Origin: Acidobacteriota bacterium | Lineage (GTDB): Bacteria > Acidobacteriota > Vicinamibacteria > Vicinamibacterales > JAKQTR01 | Reading direction: 5' to 3' | DNA: 64,000 nucleotides | NCBI GenBank assembly: GCA_029562975.1 | Contig: JAKQTR010000043.1 | Location: forward strand, 136,491 to 200,490 | Part shown: piece by piece, positions 6,527-15,624 of the stretch | Layout: the number at the start of each line of letters is the position of its first letter | How positions within the stretch are numbered: the stretch's first letter is position 1 | Notes under the pieces: generated by a model | What the model saw: the letters and a program-made list of their open reading frames with translations, nothing else | What the model was told of the DNA's origin: nothing | Database searches by the model: none | Position numbers and translations under genes: made by a program

Positions 6527-9502
6527 ATGCTCAAACGCGCGCGATCGCTCAGGGTTTTCGCGTCGGCCGTCGTCTTCCTCGCGCTCTCGCCGGCCCTGTC
6601 CGCCCAGCCGCCTGCGAAGCGGCCTATCTCGTACGACGCCTACGACGGATGGAAGTCCATCCAAGGCGTCTCGGTCTCCCGCGACGGCGCGTGGCTTGTC
6701 TACACCCTCGCCCCGCAGGACGGCGACGGCGAGCTCGTCGTCCGCAACCTGAAGACGGGCGCCGATTCGCGGTACGCGCGCGGCAGGGGCGCGCTCATCA
6801 CCGCCGACAGCCGGTTCGTCGTGTACGCGATCGCGCCGCCCAAGGCGGACGTTGACAAGGCGAAGAAGGAGAAGAAGAAGCCCGAGGACCAGCCGAAGAG
6901 CGGGCTCGGCGTGCTCACGCTTTCGACGGGAGAGGTCTTCACGGCCGATCGCGTCAAGAGCTTCAGGATCGCCGAGGACGCGGGCGGCTTCGTTGCCTAC
7001 CTGCTCGAAGCGCCGCTCAAGAAGGCCGACGAGAAGAAGGAGGCCGGCGCGGAGCCCGCGCCGAAGCCCGCGCCGGCGGCGGACAGGAAGCCGAAGGAGA
7101 AGAAGAAGGACCCGGGCACGGACCTCGTGATTCGCGATCTCGCCTCCGGCGCGGCAGCCACGGTGGCGGAAGTCGTCGAGTTCGCCTGGTCGAAGGACGG
7201 CAACTGGCTCGCCTACGCCGCGTCCTCGACGGAGGCGACGCCCGAGAGAGACGGCGCGTTCGTCCGGCGGACAGCGGACGGCTCGGCAAGGACGCTGGCA
7301 TCGGGCCCCGGCCACTACAAGGGCCTCGCCTTCGACGAGCAGAGCACCCAGCTGGCCTTCGTGTCCGATCGCGACGCGTACAAGGGCAACCCGGCCGTGT
7401 TCAAGCTGTATCACTGGACCGCGGCGGCTGACGCGGCCGAGGAAGTCGCGTCCGGCTCGACGGCCGGCATGCCGGCCGGCATGGTTGTCAGCGAGCATGG
7501 CCCGCTCGAGTTCTCGAAGGACGGCTCGCGTCTCTTCTTCGGCTACTCGAAGCCGCCGGCGGCTGAGCCCGCCGAGGACGCCCCCGAGCCGGTCAAGGTG
7601 GACATCTGGAGCTGGACGGATCCGCTGCTCCAGCCCATGCAGAAGGTGCGCGCCGAGGACGAGAAGAAGCGAAGCTTCCGCGCCGTGATCCACCTGAAGG
7701 ACAAGCGCCTGGTGCCGCTCGCCTCGAGCGGCATGCCCGATCTCACGCTCGTCGATCGCGGCGACGTCGCACTGGGCTCGTCCGACGTCCCGTACCTGCA
7801 GCTCCAGTCGTGGGACGGCGACTACCGCGACTACTACGCCGTGAGCCTGCAGGACGGCTCGCGCAGGAAGCTCGTCGAGAAGTCCCGCTTCCCCTTCACG
7901 CTGTCGCCCGCCGGCACGCACCTCCTTGGCTTCGACGCGGACGACAGCCAGTGGTACTCCGTGCGCGTCAGCGACGGCGCGCGGACGAACCTCACGGCCG
8001 CGCTCGGGATCCGGTTCGACGACGAGTCGAGCGACACGCCGGAACCGCCCAGGGCATACGGCTCGGCCGGGTGGACGGCCGGCGATCGCTCGGTCTGGCT
8101 GTACGACAAGTACGACATCTGGGAGGTCAGGCCCGACGGGACCGGCGCGCGCCTGGTGACGGGCGGAGCGGGCCGGAGGACCGCCACGGTCTTCCGCTAC
8201 GCTCGCACGGACCCTGACGAAAAGGTCATTCCGGCGGACGCGCCGTTCCTGCTTTCGGCGCTGGACGATGTGACGAAGGCCACTGGCTTCTGGCGCGTCA
8301 CGCCAGTTGCCCCGCTGCCGCCGTCGAAGCCGGCGAGGACCGCGGCCAGGTCCGCGCGGGGCAAGGCAGCGGCCCCGGCCCCGGCCCCGCTCCCGGCAGG
8401 CTACGGTGATCCGCAGAGACTCGTCATGCTCGACAAGCGCCTTGGCAGCCCGGGCGCGGGCGGCGGGCCTCGGGGCGGAGGCGTCACGGCGCTGCTCAAG
8501 CCGAAAGACGCCGCTGGCCCCTTCATCCTGACGGCCCAGCGCTTCGACGAGTTCCCCGATCTCTGGACGGCGGACCCGGACTTCCGGAACCTGGCGCGGG
8601 TGAGCGACGCGAACCCGCAGCAGGCGCAGTACGTCTGGGGCCGCTCGGAGCTCATCGAGTACGTCAACGCCGACGGGAAGACGCTTCGCGCCATCCTCAC
8701 GAAGCCCGACGACTTCGACCCGGCGAAGAAGTACCCGCTGATGGTCTACATCTACGAGATCCTGAGCAACGGCCTCCACAGCTACGCCACGCCGCAGCCC
8801 GGCACGAGCATCAATCAGGCGCGGTACGTCAGCAACGGCTACATCCTCCTCCAGCCGGACATCGTCTACGAGACCGGCTACCCGGGAGAGGCCGCGCTGA
8901 AGTGCGTCATCCCCGCCGTCCAGCGCGTCGTGGGGATGGGGTTCGTCGATCCCGCGCGCATCGGCATCCAGGGGCACAGCTGGGGAGGCTTCCAGATCAG
9001 CTATCTCATCACGCGGACGAACATGTTCCGCGCGGTCGAGGCCGGCGCCTCGGTAGTGAACATGACGAGCGCGTACGGCGGCATCCGCTGGGGCACGGGC
9101 ATGTCGCGGGCGTGGCAGTACGAGCGCACCCAGAGCCGCATCGGCGCGCCGCCGTGGATCAAGACGCTCCAGTTCCTCGAGAACTCGCCGCTCTTCTGGG
9201 CGGAAAAGGTGCAGACGCCGTATCTCACGATCCACAACGACGAGGACGATGCGGTGCCGTGGTACCAGGGGATCGAGTTCTTCTCGGCGCTCAGGCGGCT
9301 CGGCAAGCCGGCCTGGATGTTCAACTTCAACGCCGAGAAGCACGGGCTGCGCGAGCGCGAGAACCAGAAGTACTGGACGATCCACCTCGACGAGTTCTTC
9401 GATCACTACCTGCTCGGCAAGCCGCGCCCGTCCTGGATGGACGACGGCGTGCCGTACCTCGAGCGGGGGAAGAGGGACGTGAGCGGGTACTACAGGAAGT
9501 AG
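6527..9502 (+). CDS. Secreted S9 family peptidase (prolyl-oligopeptidase type)
   Basis: 991 residues from ATG 6527, chosen over an in-frame ATG at 6497 because of GAGGAG at the right distance and a clean signal peptide (ending SALSAQ). The first 650 or so residues are the beta-propeller, interrupted by two Lys/Pro/Glu-rich low-complexity inserts (about 110-125 and 167-202). The C-terminal hydrolase domain has the nucleophile in GHSWGGFQ (Ser818), the acid in DEDDAVPW and His939 in AEKHGLRERE. It probably degrades peptides in the periplasm or outside. It is convergent with the M20 dipeptidase, and the two stops are separated by an inverted repeat. A second S9 enzyme lies at 61.3-63.4 kb but belongs to a shorter subtype. 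Confidence 0.88.
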   Translation: MLKRARSLRVFASAVVFLALSPALSAQPPAKRPISYDAYDGWKSIQGVSVSRDGAWLVYTLAPQDGDGELVVRNLKTGADSRYARGRGALITADSRFVVYAIAPPKADVDKAKKEKKKPEDQPKSGLGVLTLSTGEVFTADRVKSFRIAEDAGGFVAYLLEAPLKKADEKKEAGAEPAPKPAPAADRKPKEKKKDPGTDLVIRDLASGAAATVAEVVEFAWSKDGNWLAYAASSTEATPERDGAFVRRTADGSARTLASGPGHYKGLAFDEQSTQLAFVSDRDAYKGNPAVFKLYHWTAAADAAEEVASGSTAGMPAGMVVSEHGPLEFSKDGSRLFFGYSKPPAAEPAEDAPEPVKVDIWSWTDPLLQPMQKVRAEDEKKRSFRAVIHLKDKRLVPLASSGMPDLTLVDRGDVALGSSDVPYLQLQSWDGDYRDYYAVSLQDGSRRKLVEKSRFPFTLSPAGTHLLGFDADDSQWYSVRVSDGARTNLTAALGIRFDDESSDTPEPPRAYGSAGWTAGDRSVWLYDKYDIWEVRPDGTGARLVTGGAGRRTATVFRYARTDPDEKVIPADAPFLLSALDDVTKATGFWRVTPVAPLPPSKPARTAARSARGKAAAPAPAPLPAGYGDPQRLVMLDKRLGSPGAGGGPRGGGVTALLKPKDAAGPFILTAQRFDEFPDLWTADPDFRNLARVSDANPQQAQYVWGRSELIEYVNADGKTLRAILTKPDDFDPAKKYPLMVYIYEILSNGLHSYATPQPGTSINQARYVSNGYILLQPDIVYETGYPGEAALKCVIPAVQRVVGMGFVDPARIGIQGHSWGGFQISYLITRTNMFRAVEAGASVVNMTSAYGGIRWGTGMSRAWQYERTQSRIGAPPWIKTLQFLENSPLFWAEKVQTPYLTIHNDEDDAVPWYQGIEFFSALRRLGKPAWMFNFNAEKHGLRERENQKYWTIHLDEFFDHYLLGKPRPSWMDDGVPYLERGKRDVSGYYRK

Positions 9503-9625
9503 GGGCTAGGGGCTAGGCGCTAGGGGCTAGTCAGCCTCGCTGTCACGCTGATCGACGGATACGTGTCTCTTCCGCAGCGCGTGCCGGGTCCCACTAGCGC
9601 CGAGCGCCTAGTCTCTGGCCCCTAG
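9501..9625. repeat. Inverted pair of GGGGCTAGGCGCTAG-type repeats between convergent genes
   Basis: The left arm at 9501-9531 is four near-copies of GGGGCTAG/GCGCTAG. The right arm at about 9592-9625 carries the same words on the other strand (CACTAGCGC, GCGCCTAG, GGCCCCTAG). Each arm supplies or touches the TAG stop of its neighbouring gene. The transcript could fold into a long imperfect hairpin and might end transcription from both sides. Confidence 0.7.
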
Positions 9626-10995
9626 CTCTTCGTGCCCGCGATCTCCCGATACAGGAACGCCGACGCCAGCACGCCGTTGAAGAAGTTGTCGAGGTTGAAC
9701 TTCTCGTTCGGGGCGTGCAGGTTGTCGTCGGGCAGGCCGAAGCCAAAGAGGACAACCGGCGCGTCCAGCGCCGCCTGGAAGTCGGCGACGATGGGGATCG
9801 AGCCCCCCTCGCGCGTGAGGACCGGCCGCTTGCCGAAGCCCTGCTCGAGGGCGCGCGCGGCCGCCTGGACGTAGACGTTGTCGAAGTCCGTCATCCACGG
9901 CATCCCGCCGTGCAGCTTCGTGATCTTCAGGTCCACCGTCCTGGGCGTGATCTTCCGGACGTAGGCCTCGAAGCGCTCCGCGATCCTGTCCGGGTGCTGG
10001 TCCGGCACGAGCCGCATGCTGATCTTCGCCATGGCCGCGGCGGGGATGATGGTCTTGCTGCCCTCGCCGGTCCATCCCGCGAGCAGGCCGTTCACGTCGA
10101 GCGTCGGGCGCGCCCAGGTCCGCTCGAGCACGGAGTAGCCGCGCTCGCCGGCCAGCCGCGGCGCGCCCAGGTGCTTCCTGAGCGCGATCTCGTCGAACGG
10201 CAGTCGCTTAAACTCCGCCCGCTCTTCCTCCCGCAGCTCCCGCACGTCGTCGTAGAAGCCCGGGATCCTGATGGTGCCGCTCTTGTCCTTGAGCTGCGCG
10301 ATGACGTGCGCCAGCACGTTCGCCGGGTTGGCGACGGCCCCGCCGTAGCTGCCCGAGTGGAGATCGCCCTTCGTGCCGCGCAACTCGATCTGCATATACG
10401 CGAGGCCGCGAAGGCCGTAGCAGATCGAGGGGACGCCGCGGTCGAACATCTCCGTGTCGGAGATGATCACCACGCTGGCGGCCAGCTCGCCGGCGTGGCC
10501 GCGCACGTACGGCGCCAGGTGCTCGCTGCCGACTTCTTCTTCGCCCTCGAGGACGACCTTCATGTTGATCGGCAGCCGGCCCGTCTGCGAGAGGTGCGCC
10601 TCGATGGCCTTCAGGTGGGCGAACACCTGCCCTTTGTCGTCGGAGGCGCCGCGCGCGAAGATCTCGCCGTCGCGGATGTCGGGCTCGAAGGGCGGCGTCG
10701 TCCACTCGCCGAGCGGGTCCGCGGGCTGGACGTCGTAGTGCCCGTAGAAGAGCGCCGTCGGCGCGCCTTCGGCGTGCAGCCAGTCCGCCCTCACAATCGG
10801 GTGTCCCTCCGTCTCGACGACCTCGACGTGCTCGAGCCCGATGCGGGCCAGCTCGTCCGCCACCCAGGCGGCGCACCGGCGGACGTCGTCCCGGTGCTCC
10901 GGCAGGGCGCTGATGCTCGGGATCGCCAGGAGCTGCGTCAGCTCCTCGACGTAGCGGCCCCGGTTCGCGTGGATGAAGTCGATGACGCTGTTCAT
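9622..10995 (-). CDS. M20 family metallopeptidase (dipeptidase)
   Basis: 457 residues from ATG 10995 (GGGGGAGC upstream); the longer frame to 11112 runs through a repeat and lacks a ribosome site. All M20 metal ligands are visible: FYGHYDVQPADP (His), GASDDKGQ (bridging Asp), LEGEEEVGSEH (Glu base and Glu ligand), IISDTEMF (Asp), and the last His in NLHAPNEKFNLDNF. The dimerisation/lid domain lies in the middle (LRGTKGDLHSG). Relatives are two-zinc cytosolic dipeptidases of the CNDP/ArgE-like group. No signal peptide. Confidence 0.88.
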   Translation of the reverse strand: MNSVIDFIHANRGRYVEELTQLLAIPSISALPEHRDDVRRCAAWVADELARIGLEHVEVVETEGHPIVRADWLHAEGAPTALFYGHYDVQPADPLGEWTTPPFEPDIRDGEIFARGASDDKGQVFAHLKAIEAHLSQTGRLPINMKVVLEGEEEVGSEHLAPYVRGHAGELAASVVIISDTEMFDRGVPSICYGLRGLAYMQIELRGTKGDLHSGSYGGAVANPANVLAHVIAQLKDKSGTIRIPGFYDDVRELREEERAEFKRLPFDEIALRKHLGAPRLAGERGYSVLERTWARPTLDVNGLLAGWTGEGSKTIIPAAAMAKISMRLVPDQHPDRIAERFEAYVRKITPRTVDLKITKLHGGMPWMTDFDNVYVQAAARALEQGFGKRPVLTREGGSIPIVADFQAALDAPVVLFGFGLPDDNLHAPNEKFNLDNFFNGVLASAFLYREIAGTKS

Positions 10996-11033
10996 ACGCC
11001 CGCTCCCCCTTCCCGCCTCGATCATACCCGGAA

Positions 11034-11172
11034 GGCGCCAGGCCCCTCCGAGGGGCCCGCAAGGAGCCAGGCCCAATGGCGGCGGAGAACCGTGCGAAAA
11101 GGGCCGGAACACGAGCCGCTTTGAGGGCCTGGCCCCTCAGAGGGGCGCGTGAGGGGCCTGGCTTCTTGCGGG
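11034..11172. repeat. Inverted repeat pair ahead of the sigma-54 activator gene
   Basis: CCCGCAAGGAGCCAGGCCC (11056-11074) matches the complement of 11154-11172 at 18 of 19 positions, with about 80 nt between. Both arms also contain GGCCCCTC/GAGGGGCC words. The right arm ends directly at the -10 box of the next gene. Confidence 0.65.
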
Positions 11173-11178
11173 TACAAT
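11173..11178 (+). promoter_or_regulatory. -10 box TACAAT of a leaderless start
   Basis: TACAAT lies 6 nt before GTG 11185 with no ribosome binding site between, so the transcript should start at the start codon. Confidence 0.6.
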
Positions 11179-11184
11179 CGATGC

Positions 11185-12804
11185 GTGGACGCGTCGCCGG
11201 CCAGGAAGTACCGCCTCCTCCTGATGGTCGCCGAGGCCGCCAACGCCGAGCTCGACCTCGGCGGCGTCCTCGCCTCCGTCGCCCGCGTGCTCACCCCCAT
11301 CGTCCAGGTGGACGCCATCCTCATCGTCACCCTCGATGGCGATGGGCTGCGGCCCCATGCCATCCACATCGAGGGCGTCGATCGGCGGCCCGGAGAGTCG
11401 GTGCTCGACGCCGTCGCCCGCGCGCTGGAGATGCCGCCTGGCCAGTACGACGCGCGGTTCGGCCGCATGCTGGTCCGCGAGGGGTCCGGCACCGCCCACG
11501 TGGGCGAGACCGGCCGCGCCGACGTCTGCGAGGACCTCGCCTCGAACCGCCGCTATCCTGAGGACGACCGCCTGGTGTCCCATGGTGTGCGCGCGTACGT
11601 GCGGACGCCGCTCGTCGTCCGGTCGCGCTTCCTCGGTTCCATCACCTTCGCGCGCACGTCCGAACGGCGTTTCACGGCGGACGAGATCGAGCTGCTCGAA
11701 GAGGTCACGCGTCCGATCGCCGGCGCGGTGGCCCACGCCCTGGCGTTCGAGGAAATCGGCCGGCTCAAGAACCGGCTGCAGGAGGAGAACCGCGCCCTGC
11801 AGCGCGATCTCGACGAGCAGTTCATGCTCGACGACATCATCGGGTCGGCGCCCGCGCTGCGCGCGGTGCTCCGGCAGGTGGAGCAGGTCGCCCCGACCGA
11901 CTCGACCGTGCTCATCACGGGCGAGACCGGCACCGGCAAGGAACTCGTCGCGCGCGCGCTCCACCGGCGCTCGAAGCGCGCGGCGCGCCCGTTGATCAAG
12001 GCGAACCTGGCGGCCCTCCCCGACACGCTCATCGCCTCCGAGCTCTTCGGCCACGAGAGGGGGGCGTTCACCGGAGCGCTGCAGCGCCACGTCGGGCGCT
12101 TCGAGCTCGCCTCCGGCGGCACGCTCTTCCTGGACGAGATCGGCGAACTGCCAGCCGAGATGCAGGTGGCGCTCCTGCGCGTGCTCCAGGACGGCGAGTT
12201 CGAGCGCGTGGGCGGGTCGCTCACCCTGCGCACCGACGCACGGGTCATCGCGGCGACGAACCGGGATCTCGCGGCGGACATCGCGGCCGGGCGGTTCCGC
12301 TCGGACCTCTTCTACCGGCTGAACGTCTTTCCCATCGTCGTGCCTCCGCTGCGGGCGCGGCGCGAGGACATCCCGACGCTGGTCGAGTACTTCGCGGCGC
12401 GCCACGGCGCGCGCCTCGGCAAGCGGTTCCGCGAGGTGCCGCGCGCCGGTCTGGCCGCGCTCGTCGACTACGACTGGCCCGGCAACATCCGCGAGCTGGA
12501 GAACACCGTCGAGCGCGCCGCCATCGTGTCGGAGGGCGGCGTGCTGCGCTTCGACGGCTTTCCCTGGGACGACCGCGCCTCGCGGCGCACGCCGGCTCCA
12601 GCCGAGGCACCCGCTGCGATCGCGCCGCGCTCCGCCGACGACGCGTCCGGCAGGGATGCCATCGAGCGCGCCCTCGCCGACGCGCGGGGCCGCGTGTCCG
12701 GCCCGAAGGGAGCCGCTGCCATGCTCGGCCTCCCGGCATCGACCGTCGAGTCCCGCATCAGGCGCCTCGGCATCGACAAGTTCCGCTTCAAGCAGACGCG
12801 CTAG
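11185..12804 (+). CDS. GAF-domain sigma-54-dependent transcriptional activator
   Basis: 539 residues. Start GTG 11185 is chosen from the -10 box just upstream and because the protein begins where related regulators do (KYRLLLMVAEAANAELDLGG). Residues about 10-190 are a GAF sensory domain with no receiver domain or phosphorylation site, so it is probably switched by a small molecule or partner protein. The AAA+ domain follows a coiled coil: GETGTGKE (Walker A), the sigma-54 contact loop GAFTGA, GTLFLDEIGE (Walker B) and WPGNIRELEN. The C-terminus holds a Fis-type helix-turn-helix. The sigma-54 promoter 27 nt after its stop makes the next operon its obvious target. Confidence 0.88.
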   Translation: MDASPARKYRLLLMVAEAANAELDLGGVLASVARVLTPIVQVDAILIVTLDGDGLRPHAIHIEGVDRRPGESVLDAVARALEMPPGQYDARFGRMLVREGSGTAHVGETGRADVCEDLASNRRYPEDDRLVSHGVRAYVRTPLVVRSRFLGSITFARTSERRFTADEIELLEEVTRPIAGAVAHALAFEEIGRLKNRLQEENRALQRDLDEQFMLDDIIGSAPALRAVLRQVEQVAPTDSTVLITGETGTGKELVARALHRRSKRAARPLIKANLAALPDTLIASELFGHERGAFTGALQRHVGRFELASGGTLFLDEIGELPAEMQVALLRVLQDGEFERVGGSLTLRTDARVIAATNRDLAADIAAGRFRSDLFYRLNVFPIVVPPLRARREDIPTLVEYFAARHGARLGKRFREVPRAGLAALVDYDWPGNIRELENTVERAAIVSEGGVLRFDGFPWDDRASRRTPAPAEAPAAIAPRSADDASGRDAIERALADARGRVSGPKGAAAMLGLPASTVESRIRRLGIDKFRFKQTR

Positions 12805-12830
12805 CCGCCCCTCCTTCGGCGCGGCGTCCC

Positions 12831-12845
12831 TGGCACGAAGGTTGT
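12831..12845 (+). promoter_or_regulatory. Sigma-54 promoter (-24/-12)
   Basis: TGGCACG-AAGG-TTGT fits the sigma-54 consensus TGGCACG-N4-TTGC at every position except the last. It lies right after the activator gene and 29 nt before the operon's first ATG. Confidence 0.75.
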
Positions 12846-12873
12846 TCTTCGCCTTCCGTGTGAGGGGACGCCG

Positions 12874-14610
12874 ATGATTCGCATTGACAGACGCCGCGGG
12901 AACGAGGGCGCGGTCGAACTCCTCGTCAGCGGCACGCTCGACGCCGAGTCGGTTCCCGTCGTCGAGGGCGCCATCCGGGAGAACGAGCCGGGCGAACGCG
13001 CTGTCGCGCTGGATCTTAGCGGGATCAGGGCCGCCGATCGGGCCGGGTGCTCAGCCCTAGGCCGCTGGCTGATGGACGGCGTAGAACTCGGAGCGTGCCC
13101 TGTGTTCCTCCGGCGATGGCTCGAAGCCGAGCGCGGCTTGCGGATTCGCGGGCTCTCGCGAATTCGCGATGCGAAATCACGAAGCCGATCCGGCTCGCCA
13201 TTCGTCCGTTCGATCGTCGTGAGCGCCCTCCTGGAGGGCTGGCTGCTCGCGCCGCCGGTGCTGCTCGCGGCTCCGGCCGAGCAGTCCGGCCCCGTGCCGG
13301 CTCCTGCCATGATGTTCGCCGACGCGCGCGCGCAGATGCTCTCGGCGAACGAGACCGCCAAGGCCGCCGCGGAGGATGTCGCCGAGAGGCGGGAGGAGCG
13401 GGCGGCCGCGAGGAGCTTGTACTGGCCCAAGATCGATCTGCACGGGCAGGCGACGCACCTCGACGCGGCGATCGAGCTCGACTTCGACCCGGTGCGCCAG
13501 GTCATCACCAAGCTGCACGGCCTCCCGGCGTCGTTCCTGCCCTCCTTCAACGCCACGTTCCAGGAGCAGGACTTCTGGCAGGCCAACGTCACCGCCACCC
13601 TGCCGCTCTTCACCGGCGGGAAGATCCGGGCGGCGAACGAGGCGGCCGCCCTGCAGGTGACCGACGCCGAGCAGGCGCAGCGGCAGACGGCGGGCGCGCT
13701 CTCCTCCGAGCTGGCGCGCCGCTACTTCGGGTTGCGCCTGGCGCTTCGCGCGCGGGACGTCCGTGCGAGCGTGCTCGAGGGGCTCGATCTCCACGTGCAG
13801 CACGCCGAGGCGCTCGAGCGCGAGGGCCAGATCGCGCGCGTCGAGCGGATGCACGCCGAGGTGGCGCGCAGCGAGGCCGCGCGCCAGCTGCAGGCCGCCG
13901 ATCACGACGTCGCGCTGGCCAGGGCCGCCCTGGCCAGCCTCCTCGCCTCCGACTCGGTCGCCGATCCCGCGACGGGCCTGTTCCTCCTCAGCCGGATAGA
14001 CCCGCTCGACGCGTTCGTGGCCCGCGCGATGGCGAACCATCCCGGGCTCGCACGGCTCGCCGCCCAGCGCGGGCGCGCCGGGCAGGCGCTGCGCGCCGAG
14101 AAGGCCGCGTGGATGCCCACCGTGGCGGCCTTCGCCACGCGAGAACTGCACCCGGGCGGGCTGTCGCTCGTCAGCCCGACTTGGGCCGCCGGCGTCTCGG
14201 CCAGCTTTACCCTGTTCGACGGCTTCGCCCGCGGGCACCGTGTCGCCGCGGCGAAGCTGCGGCAGTCCCGCGTCGACCTGCTCGACGCGCGCGCCCGGCG
14301 CGACATCGCCACGCTCGTCGAGCAGAAGTACCGGGCGCTGGAAAAGGCGCGCGAGGAGTACCGGAGCCTGGACCGCACGCTCGAGCTCGGCGCCGAGATG
14401 CTGCGCGTGCGCCAGCGCGCCTTCGAGGAGGGCATGGGCACGTCGCTCGAAGTCGTCGATGCCCAGCTCGGCCTCCAGGGCCTGCAGCTCCAGCGCCTGG
14501 CTGCCGCCTGCACCTTCGATGTCGCGCTCGCCGAATTGCTCGAGGCGACGGGAGACGCCGACCTCTTCGTCACGCACATCGCCAACGCCGACGTGGACCC
14601 AGAGAAATGA
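12874..14610 (+). CDS. TolC-family outer membrane efflux protein with N-terminal STAS-like domain
   Basis: 578 residues. Residues 1-90 look like a STAS fold (VELLVSGTLDAESVPVVEGA, then VALDLSGIRAADRAGCSALG), normally a cytosolic anti-sigma antagonist or binding domain. After a basic linker comes a signal-like stretch (VSALLEGWLLAPPVLLAAPA) and the coiled, repeated halves of an outer membrane efflux channel (LPLFTGGKIRAANEAA and FTLFDGFARGHRVAAAKLRQ). A cytosolic STAS domain ahead of an exported barrel makes little sense, so this may be two fused genes, with the channel really starting at the in-frame GTG 13219. The linker DNA at about 13137-13180 is palindromic and AT-richer. First gene of the sigma-54 operon. 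Confidence 0.8.
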   Translation: MIRIDRRRGNEGAVELLVSGTLDAESVPVVEGAIRENEPGERAVALDLSGIRAADRAGCSALGRWLMDGVELGACPVFLRRWLEAERGLRIRGLSRIRDAKSRSRSGSPFVRSIVVSALLEGWLLAPPVLLAAPAEQSGPVPAPAMMFADARAQMLSANETAKAAAEDVAERREERAAARSLYWPKIDLHGQATHLDAAIELDFDPVRQVITKLHGLPASFLPSFNATFQEQDFWQANVTATLPLFTGGKIRAANEAAALQVTDAEQAQRQTAGALSSELARRYFGLRLALRARDVRASVLEGLDLHVQHAEALEREGQIARVERMHAEVARSEAARQLQAADHDVALARAALASLLASDSVADPATGLFLLSRIDPLDAFVARAMANHPGLARLAAQRGRAGQALRAEKAAWMPTVAAFATRELHPGGLSLVSPTWAAGVSASFTLFDGFARGHRVAAAKLRQSRVDLLDARARRDIATLVEQKYRALEKAREEYRSLDRTLELGAEMLRVRQRAFEEGMGTSLEVVDAQLGLQGLQLQRLAAACTFDVALAELLEATGDADLFVTHIANADVDPEK

Positions 14611-15617
14611 GCACACGATCACTCGTCCGAACCCTCTTCAGTGTCCTCGGGTGGATCGCCCTCGCCGCGGTGGCTGTCGCCGGGGCGTGGATGTTCGCCC
14701 GCACGTGGCAGAGAGCCGCGCAGCCCGCTCCGGATGTTCTGCAGGGCCAGATCGAGGCCGCCGAGATCGACGTGTCCTCGAAGATCCCCGGGCGCATCGA
14801 CAGCATCGCTGTAGCCGAAGGGGCGAACGTGCGGAAGGGGGATCTCGTCGCCACGCTCCGGAGCCCCGAGCTCGAAGCGAAGCTGGCGCAGGCGCGAGCG
14901 GCGCGCGCGGCGGCCGCCGCCCAGCACGCCAAGGCCGAGCGTGGCGCGCGCGAGGAGGAGATTCGCGCCGCCGAGGCCAGTCTCCAGCGGGCGCACGACG
15001 CGGCCGTCCTGGCCGAAACGACGTTCCGCCGGGTCGAGCGGCTGACCAGGGACGGCGTGACCGCGGCCCAGCGCCGCGACGAGGCCGAAACGGTCTGGAA
15101 GTCGGCCCGAAGCGCGGAAGAGGCAGCCCGGGCCCTCTACGACATGGCCGCCAGGGGGCCGCGCGCCGAGGACAAGGACGCCGCCGCAGCCATGGTGGGA
15201 GCGGCGGACGGCGCTATCGCCGAGGTGCAGGCCTACCTCAAGGAGACCAGCGTGTACGCGCCGGCGGCCGGCCAGGTCTACCGCCGCAACCTCGAGCCCG
15301 GCGAGATGGTTTCGGCGGGCCTGCCAATCGCCACGCTCGTCGATCTCGACGATGTGTGGGCGGTGTTCCACGTGCGCGAAGACAAGCTGGCCGGCCTGGC
15401 GCCGGGGTCGGCGATCGACGTGTCCATCCCGGCGCTGGGCAACCGGCGCGCGGCGTTCCGGGTGTCGTACCTCGCGCCGGAGGCCGACTACGCCACGTGG
15501 CGGCCGACGAGCGCCCAGGGCGGCTTCGACGTGAAGACGTTCGAGGTGCGCGCGCGTCCCGTCGAGCGCGTCGAGGGCCTCCGCCCGGGGATGAGCGCCG
15601 TCATCAGCGGCAGGTAG
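14607..15617 (+). CDS. HlyD/EmrA-type membrane fusion (periplasmic adaptor) protein
   Basis: 336 residues, start overlapping the previous stop (ATGA). One N-terminal membrane anchor (about residues 12-32), then the barrel-sandwich/lipoyl half GQIEAAEIDVSSKIPGRIDS with EGANVRKGDLVATL. A long alpha-helical hairpin is rich in Ala and Arg (about 80-200), followed by YAPAAGQVYRRNLEPGEMV and a C-terminal beta-barrel with LRPGMSAVISGR. It bridges the inner-membrane permeases encoded downstream and the TolC-like channel upstream. Confidence 0.88.
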   Translation: MSTRSLVRTLFSVLGWIALAAVAVAGAWMFARTWQRAAQPAPDVLQGQIEAAEIDVSSKIPGRIDSIAVAEGANVRKGDLVATLRSPELEAKLAQARAARAAAAAQHAKAERGAREEEIRAAEASLQRAHDAAVLAETTFRRVERLTRDGVTAAQRRDEAETVWKSARSAEEAARALYDMAARGPRAEDKDAAAAMVGAADGAIAEVQAYLKETSVYAPAAGQVYRRNLEPGEMVSAGLPIATLVDLDDVWAVFHVREDKLAGLAPGSAIDVSIPALGNRRAAFRVSYLAPEADYATWRPTSAQGGFDVKTFEVRARPVERVEGLRPGMSAVISGR

Positions 15618-15624
15618 CGGCACC

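Noticed and set aside
9501-9531. Tandem GGGGCTAG/GCGCTAG units resembling a small array
   Set aside because: Units are 7-8 nt, imperfect and without spacers, and no cas genes are near. Not a CRISPR array.
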